64,000 nt of DNA from Lacticaseibacillus saniviri JCM 17471 = DSM 24301. GTDB lineage: Bacteria > Bacillota > Bacilli > Lactobacillales > Lactobacillaceae. Numbering within the stretch: the first letter of the stretch is position 1; each line of letters opens with the position of its first letter. Below are positions 46,538 to 55,211 of the stretch, piece after piece. Where the stretch lies: positions 1 through 64,000 of the forward strand of contig NZ_BBBX01000011.1 in the NCBI RefSeq assembly GCF_001311785.1, given 5' to 3'. The notes under the pieces are model-generated. The model had not been told where the DNA came from. It did not search any database and saw nothing but the letters and a program-made list of their open reading frames with translations. The translations under genes were made by a program, and so were the position numbers.

Positions 46538-48738
46538 GGAATTCCTCCCTCATAAGCATCACGCAACTGCGCCAGTGGCAGTGTGAGCGTGGTGTCGGTC
46601 AGCTGTAGGTCCAATCGAGCGGTATCCGTGACCACACCCAGTGTCGTGAACGGTACAGCGTGGCCCTGCATCAAGGTTTGCCATTCTGGCATCTTGTCGG
46701 GCGCAATCGTTAGTACGAAGCGGCCCGGTGTTTCCGCAAAAAGGCGTTCAGTAGATTGTTTCCATGTGATGTCTGCCCCCAAATCACCAGCGAGCATCAT
46801 TTCGCTCAAGCCGCTGACCAAGCCACCCACACTCAAATCATGTGCCGCAGTGACGAGACCGGCCTGAATCGCCGCGGTCACAGCATGTTGTTGCTGAACT
46901 TCGCGGTCGAGATCGAGATCAAAGAGTTGACCCGCAATCGTCCCCGTCATCATCTGTTGCAGTTCAGTACCGTTATAGTCATCGTCGGTCGCACCGACCA
47001 AGACAATCACATCACCCGCTTGCTTGAGGTGATTGGTGGTGATGTCTTCGAGCCGTTCAATCAAGCCCACCATGCCCAACATAGGGGTTGGATAAATAGC
47101 CTGGCCATTGGTTTCATTGTAGAGGGAGACATTCCCCGAAATCACCGGTGTGTTCAAGGCGCGACAGGCTTCTGTGATGCCCTGCGCGGATTGTTCCAGT
47201 TCATAGAACACTTCTGGCTTGGTGGGATCACCGTAATTCAAGCAATCCGTGATCCCCAATGGCACAGCACCACTCGCGACCAGATTGCGCGCCGCTTCGG
47301 CTGCCACCATCGCACCACCGCGTTTGGGATCGAGATACAGATAACGCCCGTTGCTGTCAGTTGTCGCTGCAATGGCCGATTGGGTGCCACGCACGCGGAT
47401 CACCCCCGCGTCACTGCCCGGTTTGACCACCGTATTGGTTTTGACTTGGGCATCGTAGCGCCGATAGAGGCTCTTCTTGCTCGCAATCGTTGGCTGTTGC
47501 AATAGCGCCAACCAGGTTGCCTCGAGATCTGTGATGTGGGGTTCAAAATCTTCGGCAGGTTGTTGCAATCGTGCAGGCATCACACCCACCTGGTAATAGA
47601 TTGGCGCATCCGTTGTCAGCAGGGCCACCGGTACGTCACACACGACCGTTTCTTGATGCGTCAACACGTAGCGCTGATCATCCGTCACCCGGCCAATCAC
47701 CACCGCATCGAGCCCGTATTGTTCAAAAACAGCAATGATGCCTTGTTCAGCACCAGCACGCACACACAACAGCATCCGCTCCTGCGATTCCGACAACATG
47801 ATTTCAAACGGCAACATGTCCGCCTCACGCTGTGGTACCAGATCCAGATTCAGTTGCATGCCGTAGCCCGCTTTTTCGGCCATCTCTACACTCGAGCTGA
47901 CCAAACCCGCGGCCCCCATATCCTGCATGCCCACCAATGCGTCACGATGTTCGCGCGTCACCTCGAGGCAGGCGTCCATCAAGAGTTTCTCCATGAATGG
48001 ATCACCGACTTGAACCGCCGCACGATCGGCAGGGGCATCATCTGAGAATTCCGCTGAGGCAAAGCTCGCGCCATTGATGCCATCGCGCCCCGTTTTGGCA
48101 CCCACATAGATGATGGCGTTACCGACACCCGCAGCACGTCCGCGTTGAATATCGGCCTCATCCATCACACCAATACACATCGCATTGACCAGCGGGTTGT
48201 TGGTGTAGACATCGTCAAAATTGGTTTCGCCACCGATTGTGGGAATCCCAATCGCATTGCCGTAACCACCGATACCGGCCACGACTTGGTCGACTAAGTG
48301 TTGCGTGTGCGGTTGGTCGAGATTACCAAAGGCGAGTGAATCGAGCAGTGCGACGGGTTCGGCACCCATCGAGAAAATATCGCGGATGATGCCACCGACA
48401 CCCGTTGCGGCCCCCTCGTAGGGTTCAACCGCGCTGGGATGGTTGTGACTCTCAGCTTTGAAGACCACCGCTTTGCCGTTGCCAATGCGGATGACGCCGG
48501 CACCTTCACCGGGGCCCATCAACACGCGCTCGTTGTGCGTCCAAAATTGTTTGAGCACGGGTTTGCTGTACTTGTAGGCACAGTGTTCACTCCACATGCC
48601 ACTGACAAGTCCGATTTCGGTGTAATTTGGTAGCCGATCTAACAGGCTCACCACGCGCTGATATTCGTCTTCACTCACACCCCAATCCAGATAAGGGCGC
48701 TGTTCTCGAATCGCCTCAGGGGCCAATGCTACCCGCAT
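46513..48738 (-). CDS. purL: Phosphoribosylformylglycinamidine synthase subunit PurL (small type)
   Basis: 741 aa, intact, the three-subunit type that works with PurQ and PurS. Motifs: [19 protein letters not shown] (catalytic His), [54 protein letters not shown] and [18 protein letters not shown]. The C-terminal half repeats the fold with [20 protein letters not shown] and [20 protein letters not shown]. It overlaps purQ by ten bases. Converts FGAR to FGAM. Confidence 0.96.
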   Translation of the reverse strand: MRVALAPEAIREQRPYLDWGVSEDEYQRVVSLLDRLPNYTEIGLVSGMWSEHCAYKYSKPVLKQFWTHNERVLMGPGEGAGVIRIGNGKAVVFKAESHNHPSAVEPYEGAATGVGGIIRDIFSMGAEPVALLDSLAFGNLDQPHTQHLVDQVVAGIGGYGNAIGIPTIGGETNFDDVYTNNPLVNAMCIGVMDEADIQRGRAAGVGNAIIYVGAKTGRDGINGASFASAEFSDDAPADRAAVQVGDPFMEKLLMDACLEVTREHRDALVGMQDMGAAGLVSSSVEMAEKAGYGMQLNLDLVPQREADMLPFEIMLSESQERMLLCVRAGAEQGIIAVFEQYGLDAVVIGRVTDDQRYVLTHQETVVCDVPVALLTTDAPIYYQVGVMPARLQQPAEDFEPHITDLEATWLALLQQPTIASKKSLYRRYDAQVKTNTVVKPGSDAGVIRVRGTQSAIAATTDSNGRYLYLDPKRGGAMVAAEAARNLVASGAVPLGITDCLNYGDPTKPEVFYELEQSAQGITEACRALNTPVISGNVSLYNETNGQAIYPTPMLGMVGLIERLEDITTNHLKQAGDVIVLVGATDDDYNGTELQQMMTGTIAGQLFDLDLDREVQQQHAVTAAIQAGLVTAAHDLSVGGLVSGLSEMMLAGDLGADITWKQSTERLFAETPGRFVLTIAPDKMPEWQTLMQGHAVPFTTLGVVTDTARLDLQLTDTTLTLPLAQLRDAYEGGIPCRMKSKA

Positions 48739-49403
48739 GTCGTTGCTCCTTTCACTTGTTCAATCGATGCAAAAATCCCTAACCCATCAGTTCCCCCAAG
48801 TAACGCTTCCACCGCGCGTTCAGGGTGCGGCATCATGCCCAACACATTGCCGGCCCGATTGGTGAGACCAGCAATATCATTCATGCTGCCATTGGGATTG
48901 TCCACGTAGCGAAAAATCACCTGCTGATGCGCCTCAATTGCGGCTAGTTCCTCGGGACTCGCGTAGTAATTGCCTTCCCCATGGGCAATCGGCAGACTGA
49001 GTCGTTCGCCAATAGTATAGGCGCCACTGAAGGCACTGATATTGGCCACTTCTAGCGGTGTATCGTCACAGATGAAAGCCAAATCGCGATTCCACTGCAG
49101 GGCACCCGGCAGCAACCCCGCTTCACACAGAATCTGGAAGCCATTGCAGATCCCGATTACCAAACCACCGGCCGCCGCATAATCTTTGAGCGCGGTCATG
49201 ACGGGTGAAAAACGGGCGAGTGCCCCACTGCGCAGGTAATCGCCATACGAGAAACCACCGGGCACACAGACCAAGTCATAGCCGGACAGATCTGTCGCAC
49301 TGGCTGGGACCAGCGTGGCATCCTGATGGCGAATCTCGCGCAATGCGTACAGCAAGTCCTGATCACAGTTAGAACCCGGGAAGCTCAACACCGCCGCTCT
49401 CAT
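48729..49403 (-). CDS. purQ: Phosphoribosylformylglycinamidine synthase subunit PurQ
   Basis: Glutamine amidotransferase that feeds ammonia to PurL. 224 aa, intact. [20 protein letters not shown]; nucleophile Cys in [20 protein letters not shown]; His-Glu in [19 protein letters not shown]. Start overlaps the purS stop codon (ATGA). Confidence 0.95.
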   Translation of the reverse strand: MRAAVLSFPGSNCDQDLLYALREIRHQDATLVPASATDLSGYDLVCVPGGFSYGDYLRSGALARFSPVMTALKDYAAAGGLVIGICNGFQILCEAGLLPGALQWNRDLAFICDDTPLEVANISAFSGAYTIGERLSLPIAHGEGNYYASPEELAAIEAHQQVIFRYVDNPNGSMNDIAGLTNRAGNVLGMMPHPERAVEALLGGTDGLGIFASIEQVKGATTCG

Positions 49404-49663
49404 GCCTGCACCTCATCGATGGCACTGACCGTATAGCGATATTGCTCCATGTTGATGTTGGCCAACAATTGGTCGCAGATGGCATCCACTTGTTGCTCGG
49501 CAGCAAGTTGGCTATCGGCGGTTAAGCGCAATTCAAAATACTTTCCGACCATCAAATCCTGCACATTGTTAATCGAAGCGCGGGTGAGTGCGGTCTTAAT
49601 CGCTTCCGCCTTGGGGTCGAGCACAGAATCTTTGTAATTGACGTAGACTTTTGCTTGATACAT
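49400..49663 (-). CDS. purS: Phosphoribosylformylglycinamidine synthase subunit PurS
   Basis: 87 aa, intact. [20 protein letters not shown] and [20 protein letters not shown] are typical of PurS, the small subunit that bridges PurL and PurQ. RBS AAAGGAGG. Located between purC and purQ as in Bacillus. Confidence 0.94.
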   Translation of the reverse strand: MYQAKVYVNYKDSVLDPKAEAIKTALTRASINNVQDLMVGKYFELRLTADSQLAAEQQVDAICDQLLANINMEQYRYTVSAIDEVQA

Positions 49664-49687
49664 GAGGGCCTCCTTTGAGTCGCTTGG

Positions 49688-50407
49688 TTAAACAATTTGA
49701 TCGAGGCGCTTGGCCACTTCTCGATAGATGGCAACCAAGTCCCCGGTTTCCTGCCGAAAGACATCTTTGTCGAGGGAGTCACCAGTGGCCGCGTCCACCA
49801 GACGCATATTGTCCGGTGACAGTTCATCGGCAACCACCAGTGTGCCGTCACTGAGATAGCCGAATTCGAGCTTAAAATCGACCAGCGTGATGGCAATATT
49901 TTCAAAATACGCGCGTAACACCGCATTGACGCGGTCGCTGAGCTGGCGCATGTGCGTCAGCGTGCGCGCATCGGTAATCTTGAGGGTCAGTACCTGATCG
50001 TCGTTGATGAAGGGATCGTCCAGCGCATCATCCTTGTAGTAAAGCTCGTGAATGGCTGGTTCCAACGCCTGCATCGGTGCGACATGAAACTTGCTGACGA
50101 AGTGTCCCGAAGCAAAATTGCGGACCACCACTTCAAGCGGCAACATCGCCGCCCGCTGACACAGCATGCTCGTGGCATCGAGTGTCCGCACATAATGGGT
50201 GGGAATGGCCGCTTCCGCTAGGACCTGAAAGAGGCGTTGCGAAATATGTAAGTTGAGCGCACCTTTGCCATCGATGGCTTCCTTGCGCTTACCGTTCAGC
50301 GCCGTTGCCTGGTCTTTATAGCTGATCCAGAGCTGTTCCGGGTCCGTCGTGGCATAGACGGCTTTGGCCTTTCCTTGATAGAGCAAATCCAATTTTTGAA
50401 TCGTCAT
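49688..50407 (-). CDS. purC: SAICAR synthase
   Basis: Joins aspartate to CAIR with ATP. 239 aa, intact. LLYQGKAKAVYATTDPEQLW, ISYKDQATALNGKRKEAIDG, LPLEVVVRNFASGHF and LVDFKLEFGYLSDGTLVVAD, VADELSPDNMRLVDAATGDS are present. RBS AAGGAGG. Follows purK by one base. Confidence 0.95.
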   Translation of the reverse strand: MTIQKLDLLYQGKAKAVYATTDPEQLWISYKDQATALNGKRKEAIDGKGALNLHISQRLFQVLAEAAIPTHYVRTLDATSMLCQRAAMLPLEVVVRNFASGHFVSKFHVAPMQALEPAIHELYYKDDALDDPFINDDQVLTLKITDARTLTHMRQLSDRVNAVLRAYFENIAITLVDFKLEFGYLSDGTLVVADELSPDNMRLVDAATGDSLDKDVFRQETGDLVAIYREVAKRLDQIV

Positions 50408-50408
50408 C

Positions 50409-51524
50409 CTATTCCTCCTTGAAAGCGACCTGCGTCATCAATGTCGACACATCATCGCCGGTCACAGTGAGATGGCCCATTTTGCGACCAGGTCGAGCGG
50501 CAGCCTTCCCGTAATCGTGCACGTGCCACTCAGGGTGGTCTTGCCATTCGTGCTGCGCCTGCTTCAACTCATCTCCGAGTAGATTGCGCATCACAGCCTG
50601 TTGCCGCAGTTGAATGGGAGGTATCGGCAGCCCAACAATGCTGCGAATGTGCGCCTCAAACTGTGAGATGCTGCAAGCTTCAATGCTGTAGTGCCCGGAA
50701 TTATGCGGCCGCGGCGCCAGCTCATTGACCACAATCCCTGCTTCGGTTTCAAAGCATTCAATACCCAAAACCCCACGCAATTGAATGGCATTCGCAATCG
50801 TTGTCGCAAGCTGTGTTAGTTGTTCCTGAAGTCGGGCATCACGGGCTGGCGCTGGGGCCACTGTGAGTTGCAGGATGTGATTGCGATGTCGATTCTCAAC
50901 GACTGGAAATGGGCGAACAACACCCGCCGCATCGCGTGTCACCATGAGTGACAGTTCGCGCTTAAATGTCTGCCGCTGTTCTAAGATACAGGGACCTTGC
51001 GCCAATAACGCCTGTGCCGCCACCACATCACTGGACTGATTGAGATCCTGTTGCCCATGACCATCGTAGCCACCCGTGGTTGTCTTCAAAATGGCGGGGT
51101 AGCCAATTGTTGCCAGTGCTGCGTCTAGTTCAGCGGCTGTGGTCACTGAAGCAAACGGCGTAACGGGAATCTGGTGCTCGCGCAGGAAGGTTTTTTCACG
51201 TAAGCGATCACGACTGATGGCCAGCAGCTCGGTGCCTTGAGGTAACGCCGCCAGCGCACTCGCTGCTTCAAGAGTGCTCAAATCAACATTCTCAAACTCA
51301 TAGGTCAGGACATCACTGCGCTCGGCCAGCGCCATCAGTGCTGCTTCATCATCATAATCAGCCATAATTTGAAAATCAGCTACTTGGCCCGCCGGTGAAT
51401 CTGGCGTCGGTTCCAAGATGCCCACGCGGTAGCCCATCGGTTTGGCAGCTAAAGCAAGCATCCGCCCCAACTGGCCGCCACCGACAATGCCAATCGTGGC
51501 TGGTGGTAACAGCACCTCACTCAT
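50409..51524 (-). CDS. purK: N5-carboxyaminoimidazole ribonucleotide synthase
   Basis: ATP-grasp enzyme that carboxylates AIR at N5. 371 aa from the ATG at 51524 (RBS GGGAGG); the frame extends to 51539 without a site. [79 protein letters not shown] and [19 protein letters not shown] are the signatures. Overlaps purE by eight bases. Frame intact. Confidence 0.95.
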   Translation of the reverse strand: MSEVLLPPATIGIVGGGQLGRMLALAAKPMGYRVGILEPTPDSPAGQVADFQIMADYDDEAALMALAERSDVLTYEFENVDLSTLEAASALAALPQGTELLAISRDRLREKTFLREHQIPVTPFASVTTAAELDAALATIGYPAILKTTTGGYDGHGQQDLNQSSDVVAAQALLAQGPCILEQRQTFKRELSLMVTRDAAGVVRPFPVVENRHRNHILQLTVAPAPARDARLQEQLTQLATTIANAIQLRGVLGIECFETEAGIVVNELAPRPHNSGHYSIEACSISQFEAHIRSIVGLPIPPIQLRQQAVMRNLLGDELKQAQHEWQDHPEWHVHDYGKAAARPGRKMGHLTVTGDDVSTLMTQVAFKEE

Positions 51525-52005
51525 GAAGCGCCTCCCCACTCGCTAATGCGCGTTCAGTTTGTGCAGTGCGATAATCGGCGAGCCGTTCGGCCAACTCGGC
51601 ATCATTAACGGCTAGAATGGCCGCAGCATACAAGGCCGCATTGCTGGCGCCGGCGTCTCCGATGGCCACCGTCCCAACGGGCACACCGCTGGGCATCTGA
51701 ACAATGGATAAAAGTGAATCGATTCCGGATAATGTTCGTGTTTTAATCGGAACACCGATCACTGGCAACGTGGTGCTTGCCGCAATCATGCCGGGCAAAT
51801 GAGCCGCACCGCCTGCCCCCGCAATAATCACTGATAAGCCATTGTTGCGTGCATTCTCCGCAAAATCGAGTAGTTGCTTCGGCATGCGATGTGCTGATAT
51901 CACGCGTTTTTCGTATGTAATTCCCAGTTGATCGAGCTGTGTTGTTGTCAGCTGCATCGTCGGCCAATCAGAGGTCGATCCCATAATCACTGCCACTTTT
52001 GTCAT
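51517..52005 (-). CDS. purE: N5-carboxyaminoimidazole ribonucleotide mutase
   Basis: Moves the carboxyl from N5 to C4 to give CAIR. 162 aa. [60 protein letters not shown] and [20 protein letters not shown] are present. I start at the ATG at 52005, with GGGGAG eight bases upstream; another ATG two codons earlier is too close to the site. First gene of the eleven-gene purine operon, behind the PurBox promoter. Confidence 0.94.
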   Translation of the reverse strand: MTKVAVIMGSTSDWPTMQLTTTQLDQLGITYEKRVISAHRMPKQLLDFAENARNNGLSVIIAGAGGAAHLPGMIAASTTLPVIGVPIKTRTLSGIDSLLSIVQMPSGVPVGTVAIGDAGASNAALYAAAILAVNDAELAERLADYRTAQTERALASGEALHE

Positions 52006-52034
52006 CGCCATCTCCCCTTCAACTTGTTGATCAA

Positions 52035-52105
52035 AGTCTACCACGTCAAAAATCACAATCAACGCTTTTCTTAACATTTATGATATTTATTTATTTATTG
52101 TTCGT
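52035..52105 (-). promoter_or_regulatory. Purine operon promoter with PurBox pair
   Basis: Minus strand TTGATT (52057-52062), 16 bases, TAGACT (52035-52040). Upstream are ACGAACAATA (52096-52105) and, after exactly 16 bases, AAATGTTAAG (52070-52079), the inverted PurBox arrangement with a degenerate proximal half. The CGAAC core lies about 73 bases before the expected start, close to where the Lactococcus activator PurR binds. No guanine riboswitch is seen in the leader of about 25 bases. Confidence 0.75.
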
Positions 52106-52118
52106 GTTTATCAATGGC

Positions 52119-52165
52119 AAAAAAGTGCTGTGCCAAAACAGATTAGTTTTGGCACAGCACTTTTA
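52119..52165. terminator. Terminator after the gene at 52301 and repeat E11
   Basis: AAAAGTGCTGTGCCAAAAC pairs with GTTTTGGCACAGCACTTTT. It separates the upstream gene from the purine promoter. Confidence 0.9.
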
Positions 52166-52179
52166 GAAACAGGATTAAT

Positions 52180-52295
52180 TAGTCGCGTCCAAAAGACTGA
52201 GAATTCCGGTTAACTTAGATTGACTCAAAGCCTAAGTTCAGGCTTTATCATCAATCCTTGTTAATCCTCATTCTCAAAGCGTCTTTTGTCACAGC
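52180..52295 (-). repeat. Structured intergenic repeat E11 (class I), 3' UTR of the gene at 52301
   Basis: Minus strand GGCTGTGACAAAAGACGC to CAGTCTTTTGGACGCGAC, starting about five bases after the stop codon. TGAGAAT/ATTCTCA, TTAAC/GTTAA and AAAGCCT/AGGCTTT stems; nearly the same interior as E5 and E9. Confidence 0.85.
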
Positions 52296-52300
52296 CTTTT

Positions 52301-52909
52301 TTAATTGTACGCCATGTTGTCACGATCGATTTGGCCGCGATTAGGTTGCACTTCAACGCGGTACAGCACCGTTTCGATAGGACTCACACCATCTAAGTAA
52401 ACCTCGCGATGTTGATTGGGATCAACGCGCACCAGTTCACGGGCTTCGATGCCCTTTTGTAATCGTGTCAGGGCCTCTTGCCGTTGTGCATTGGTCCCCG
52501 CCGTTTGAATTTCAACGCCTTCAGCGAGTTGTTCAAACGCAATCGGCAGTGTCGAGTTCAGTTGCTTGATAGCCGCATCAAATATCTTTTGATTGATAAA
52601 CAGCGGTTGCTTGAGCCAGAGTTTGAAATGCGTTTGTGTTGCCGCATCTGAACCACCGGACCAGACTGCTTGAACTGGATATGGATGATAAGCCTTGAAC
52701 CCACCAATCTCAATCCCGTGTTCTGGTCCTTGACTAATGAGCGTTGCCAGCTGTTCAAGCGCTTGTGCTGCACCCAAGAAAGCCGAATCCGCTGTTTGCT
52801 CGGGTGCGTCACCGCTGACCGTGAGATAACTCCGCGTGGTTAAGTTAACAAAACTAAGCTGTGCATCGCGCGAATATTCTTCTGCTTCATTTACCCGCCA
52901 ATCAAACAT
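52301..52909 (-). CDS. GyrI-like small-molecule-binding domain protein
   Basis: 202 aa, intact. The N-terminal part (SFVNLTTRSYLTVSGDAPEQ, then FLGAAQALEQLATLISQ) and the later KAYHPYPVQAVWSGG resemble stand-alone GyrI/effector-binding domain proteins, which often bind drugs or flavins; identity is moderate. No signal or membrane segment. RBS likely GGAGG before the ATG at 52909. Monocistronic, followed by repeat E11 and a terminator. Confidence 0.6.
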   Translation of the reverse strand: MFDWRVNEAEEYSRDAQLSFVNLTTRSYLTVSGDAPEQTADSAFLGAAQALEQLATLISQGPEHGIEIGGFKAYHPYPVQAVWSGGSDAATQTHFKLWLKQPLFINQKIFDAAIKQLNSTLPIAFEQLAEGVEIQTAGTNAQRQEALTRLQKGIEARELVRVDPNQHREVYLDGVSPIETVLYRVEVQPNRGQIDRDNMAYN

Positions 52910-53014
52910 CCTATTACCTCCTATAACGATTTTGGGTCAAGCATACGAGCATTTGACCCAATTGCCAAGGATTTTGTCTTGTCACCATGACTTTCAGTCG
53001 TGAAGACCAGACCT

Positions 53015-53049
53015 AAAAAAGAGGCCGCAGAATTCTGCAGCCTCTTTTT
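53015..53049. terminator. Bidirectional terminator before the gene at 52909
   Basis: AAAAAAGAGGCCGCAGAATT is the left arm of a near-perfect stem with TCTGCAGCCTCTTTTT. It ends the NADH oxidase transcript on the minus strand. Confidence 0.88.
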
Positions 53050-53060
53050 AACGTTCTTGT

Positions 53061-53699
53061 TTAATCTTGATCCTCAACCGGATTGACCTGAACGAAGGTT
53101 TCGTTTGGAATCCGAATTAAGGAGAAGTGGTCGGCGGTCTTGCCCGCATGCATGCCCAACCCATTGAGGAACGTATCCTTATACGTTGCTGTCATGGTGG
53201 CCACGTAGGCTTTTTCCGTAATCTTATCCATCTTAGTCAATGTCTTCTTGGACCATGGATAAGCTGATGCGCTCATCGTCAATGGATCGACGCCATCCGC
53301 AATCGTCGCGTTTAGACTCGAAATCTGATACCGCGCACCCTCGGTCCAGTACGTGTAGTAGCGGATTGGGTGTTTCCCGTTACCTGAACGCACTGATACG
53401 AAGTAAGAATGGGTATCACCGGTTTTTAACACCAGATTATTATAGCTATGCTTGATGGTCACACTACTTTTATCGGTAAAATCAACTGGACGCAACCAGG
53501 TCACCCAGACCATGCCCCACACAGCGACAAACAGTACGATGACTTCCGCAATATCGATCAGCGTTGTCTTCAGCGACCGCGTCTTGTGTTCTTGCACCAC
53601 CATTTTGAGGTGCCGCTGGCGAATGTTGATGATGATAAAAATCAGATAAGCGAGTAGCACTACCCAGGCAATTAACCCAATGCTATTCCAAAGATTCAT
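53061..53699 (-). CDS. LVIS_2131-like membrane protein, 212 aa
   Basis: Two N-terminal membrane segments (SIGLIAWVVLLAYLIFIIIN and AEVIVLFVAVWGMVWVTWLR) separated by a basic loop, then an extracellular-looking domain (HSYFVSVRSGNGKHPIRYYT). It resembles a family of uncharacterised lactobacillus proteins. Start at 53699 with AGGAGGA. It overlaps the end of the NADH oxidase gene by 17 bases, so they are co-transcribed; a functional link is possible but unproven. Confidence 0.68.
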   Translation of the reverse strand: MNLWNSIGLIAWVVLLAYLIFIIINIRQRHLKMVVQEHKTRSLKTTLIDIAEVIVLFVAVWGMVWVTWLRPVDFTDKSSVTIKHSYNNLVLKTGDTHSYFVSVRSGNGKHPIRYYTYWTEGARYQISSLNATIADGVDPLTMSASAYPWSKKTLTKMDKITEKAYVATMTATYKDTFLNGLGMHAGKTADHFSLIRIPNETFVQVNPVEDQD

Positions 53700-55060
53700 G
53701 ATCGTCCTCCTGTGTTTGGCTATCGGCTTGTTCAACCGCTTCTTGACCCAGTAGATTCAGATAATTCCATGGATAGTCGTAATGCGGATTAAATAACATA
53801 TCCACATACGCCAAATCATCGATGGTATTGCGATTCTGAATCATCACTGAAATCAGATTGGCAGATTGGGCGATATCGTATTGACTATAAAGCTGTGCCC
53901 CTAGAATCTGCCGGTTAGCTTTATCATACACTAAACTCATGGTAATCGGGACGGTCGATGGCATAAATGTCGGCCGATAATTCACGGTCATCGTGACAGC
54001 TGCCGCGTTGAAGCCACTGGTTTTTGCCCGAACCAATGTCAGTCCCGTTGCGGCCAATGTCTTATCGTATAAAGTGAGGGCGCTCGTTGCCTGTGTCCCC
54101 ATATACTTCACACGCTTACCGAACAGGTTGCGACCCACGAGTTACCTTGGCGCACCGCGTTTGTAGCCAGCGGCGCATAGGCATCTTTGCCGGTCGGATT
54201 GAAGTGAACAGCGACTGCATCGCCAGCCGCGAAATATCGGGATCACTGGTCTGCATGTAGTCATCCACGTGAATCGAACCATCCGCATTCATCGCGACTT
54301 GATCACGCAAGAGTTCTGTTTGGGGCTGAAACCCGACACAAACCACAGCGAGATCCGCATAACGCTCGCCCTTTGAGGTTTGAATAAAGACCCGTTCGCC
54401 GTCATTATCGAACTTCATTGCCACTTCATCGAGCAGCATCTGTACGCCATGCGATTCAAGATCTAAGCGCACCAGATTAGCCAACGAGGCATCCACATAA
54501 TGACTGAGTAATGGCCGCACGCCGTTGATCAGACTCACCTCGTGGCCAGTGTGACTATACGCTTCAGCGAGTTCGACCCCAATATAACCACCGCCGACAA
54601 TCATAATAGAGTGAGCGGTTTTTGCCGTTTCATAGATGCGTTGCGCATCATTATAGTCTTTACACATCAAGACTCCAGGCAGACTTACACCTTGAATGGG
54701 GGGCACAACAGGAAAACTGCCTGCGGTGTAGATTAACTTGTCATATTTATCTGTTGTAATCCGACCGCTTCCGAGGTCTTGAACAGAGATTTCGTGAGTT
54801 TTAGCATCGATGTCGAGCACGTCATGTTCGAGTTCAAACTTGACGTTAGCACCGAATGCTTCAAGGGTCTTAACATTTGTCGTGAATAATTCATCGAGCT
54901 GAGTCACTGTGCCGTTGAGATACAACGCAATCCCACAAGACAAGAAGGCAATATCGGGGCGGCGTTCATAGACCACCACTTCAGCTTCGGGATGATGCGT
55001 TATAATTTCTTGGACAGCGGCTGTGCCAGCATGTGTACAACCAACAACAATTACTTTCAT
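53683..55060 (-). CDS. nox: NADH oxidase, water-forming type (frame broken twice)
   Basis: About 459 aa. FAD site KVIVVGCTHAGTAAVQEI, redox Cys in IAFLSCGIALYLNG (about 42), NADH site IMIVGGGYIGVELAEAYSHT, and FAD site DIFAAGDAVAVHFNPTGKDA after repair. The single Cys and C-terminal dimer domain (LSLVYDKANRQILGAQLYS-like TMSLVYDKANRQILGAQLYS) fit H2O-forming NADH oxidase or CoA-disulfide reductase. Breaks near 54228 (T3 for T4) and 54140. It regenerates NAD+ with oxygen. Divergent from the FAD/NAD(P) protein, with a PurBox-like pair between. Confidence 0.87.
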
Positions 55061-55117
55061 TTTTCCACCTTAAATAACGATTCCACAACTGAAATATATC
55101 ACTGGCATCATTATCTC

Positions 55118-55177
55118 ACGAACATCCGGGAAAGCAAAAGCATATCGTTCGAATGTTCATAATTTTAAGGTTATACT
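55118..55177. promoter_or_regulatory. Candidate PurBox pair in the nox / FAD-protein divergent promoter
   Basis: ACGAACATCC (55118-55127) and ATCGTTCG (55144-55151) place CGAAC and GTTCG 23 bases apart, the Bacillus PurBox spacing. A plus-strand TATACT (55172-55177) is 20 bases downstream, so the second half overlaps the -35 of the gene at 55212. A further GTTC follows at 55155. Confidence 0.55.
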
Positions 55178-55211
55178 TAAAGCAATTGATTCAAGGAGGC
55201 TAAAAAATAAC

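Noticed and set aside
46756-47505. Plus-strand frame of 249 aa opposite purL
   Set aside because: Shadow frame of an intact, highly conserved gene.
52006-52140. Guanine riboswitch upstream of purE
   Set aside because: No purine aptamer core or attenuator is visible, and the predicted leader is too short.
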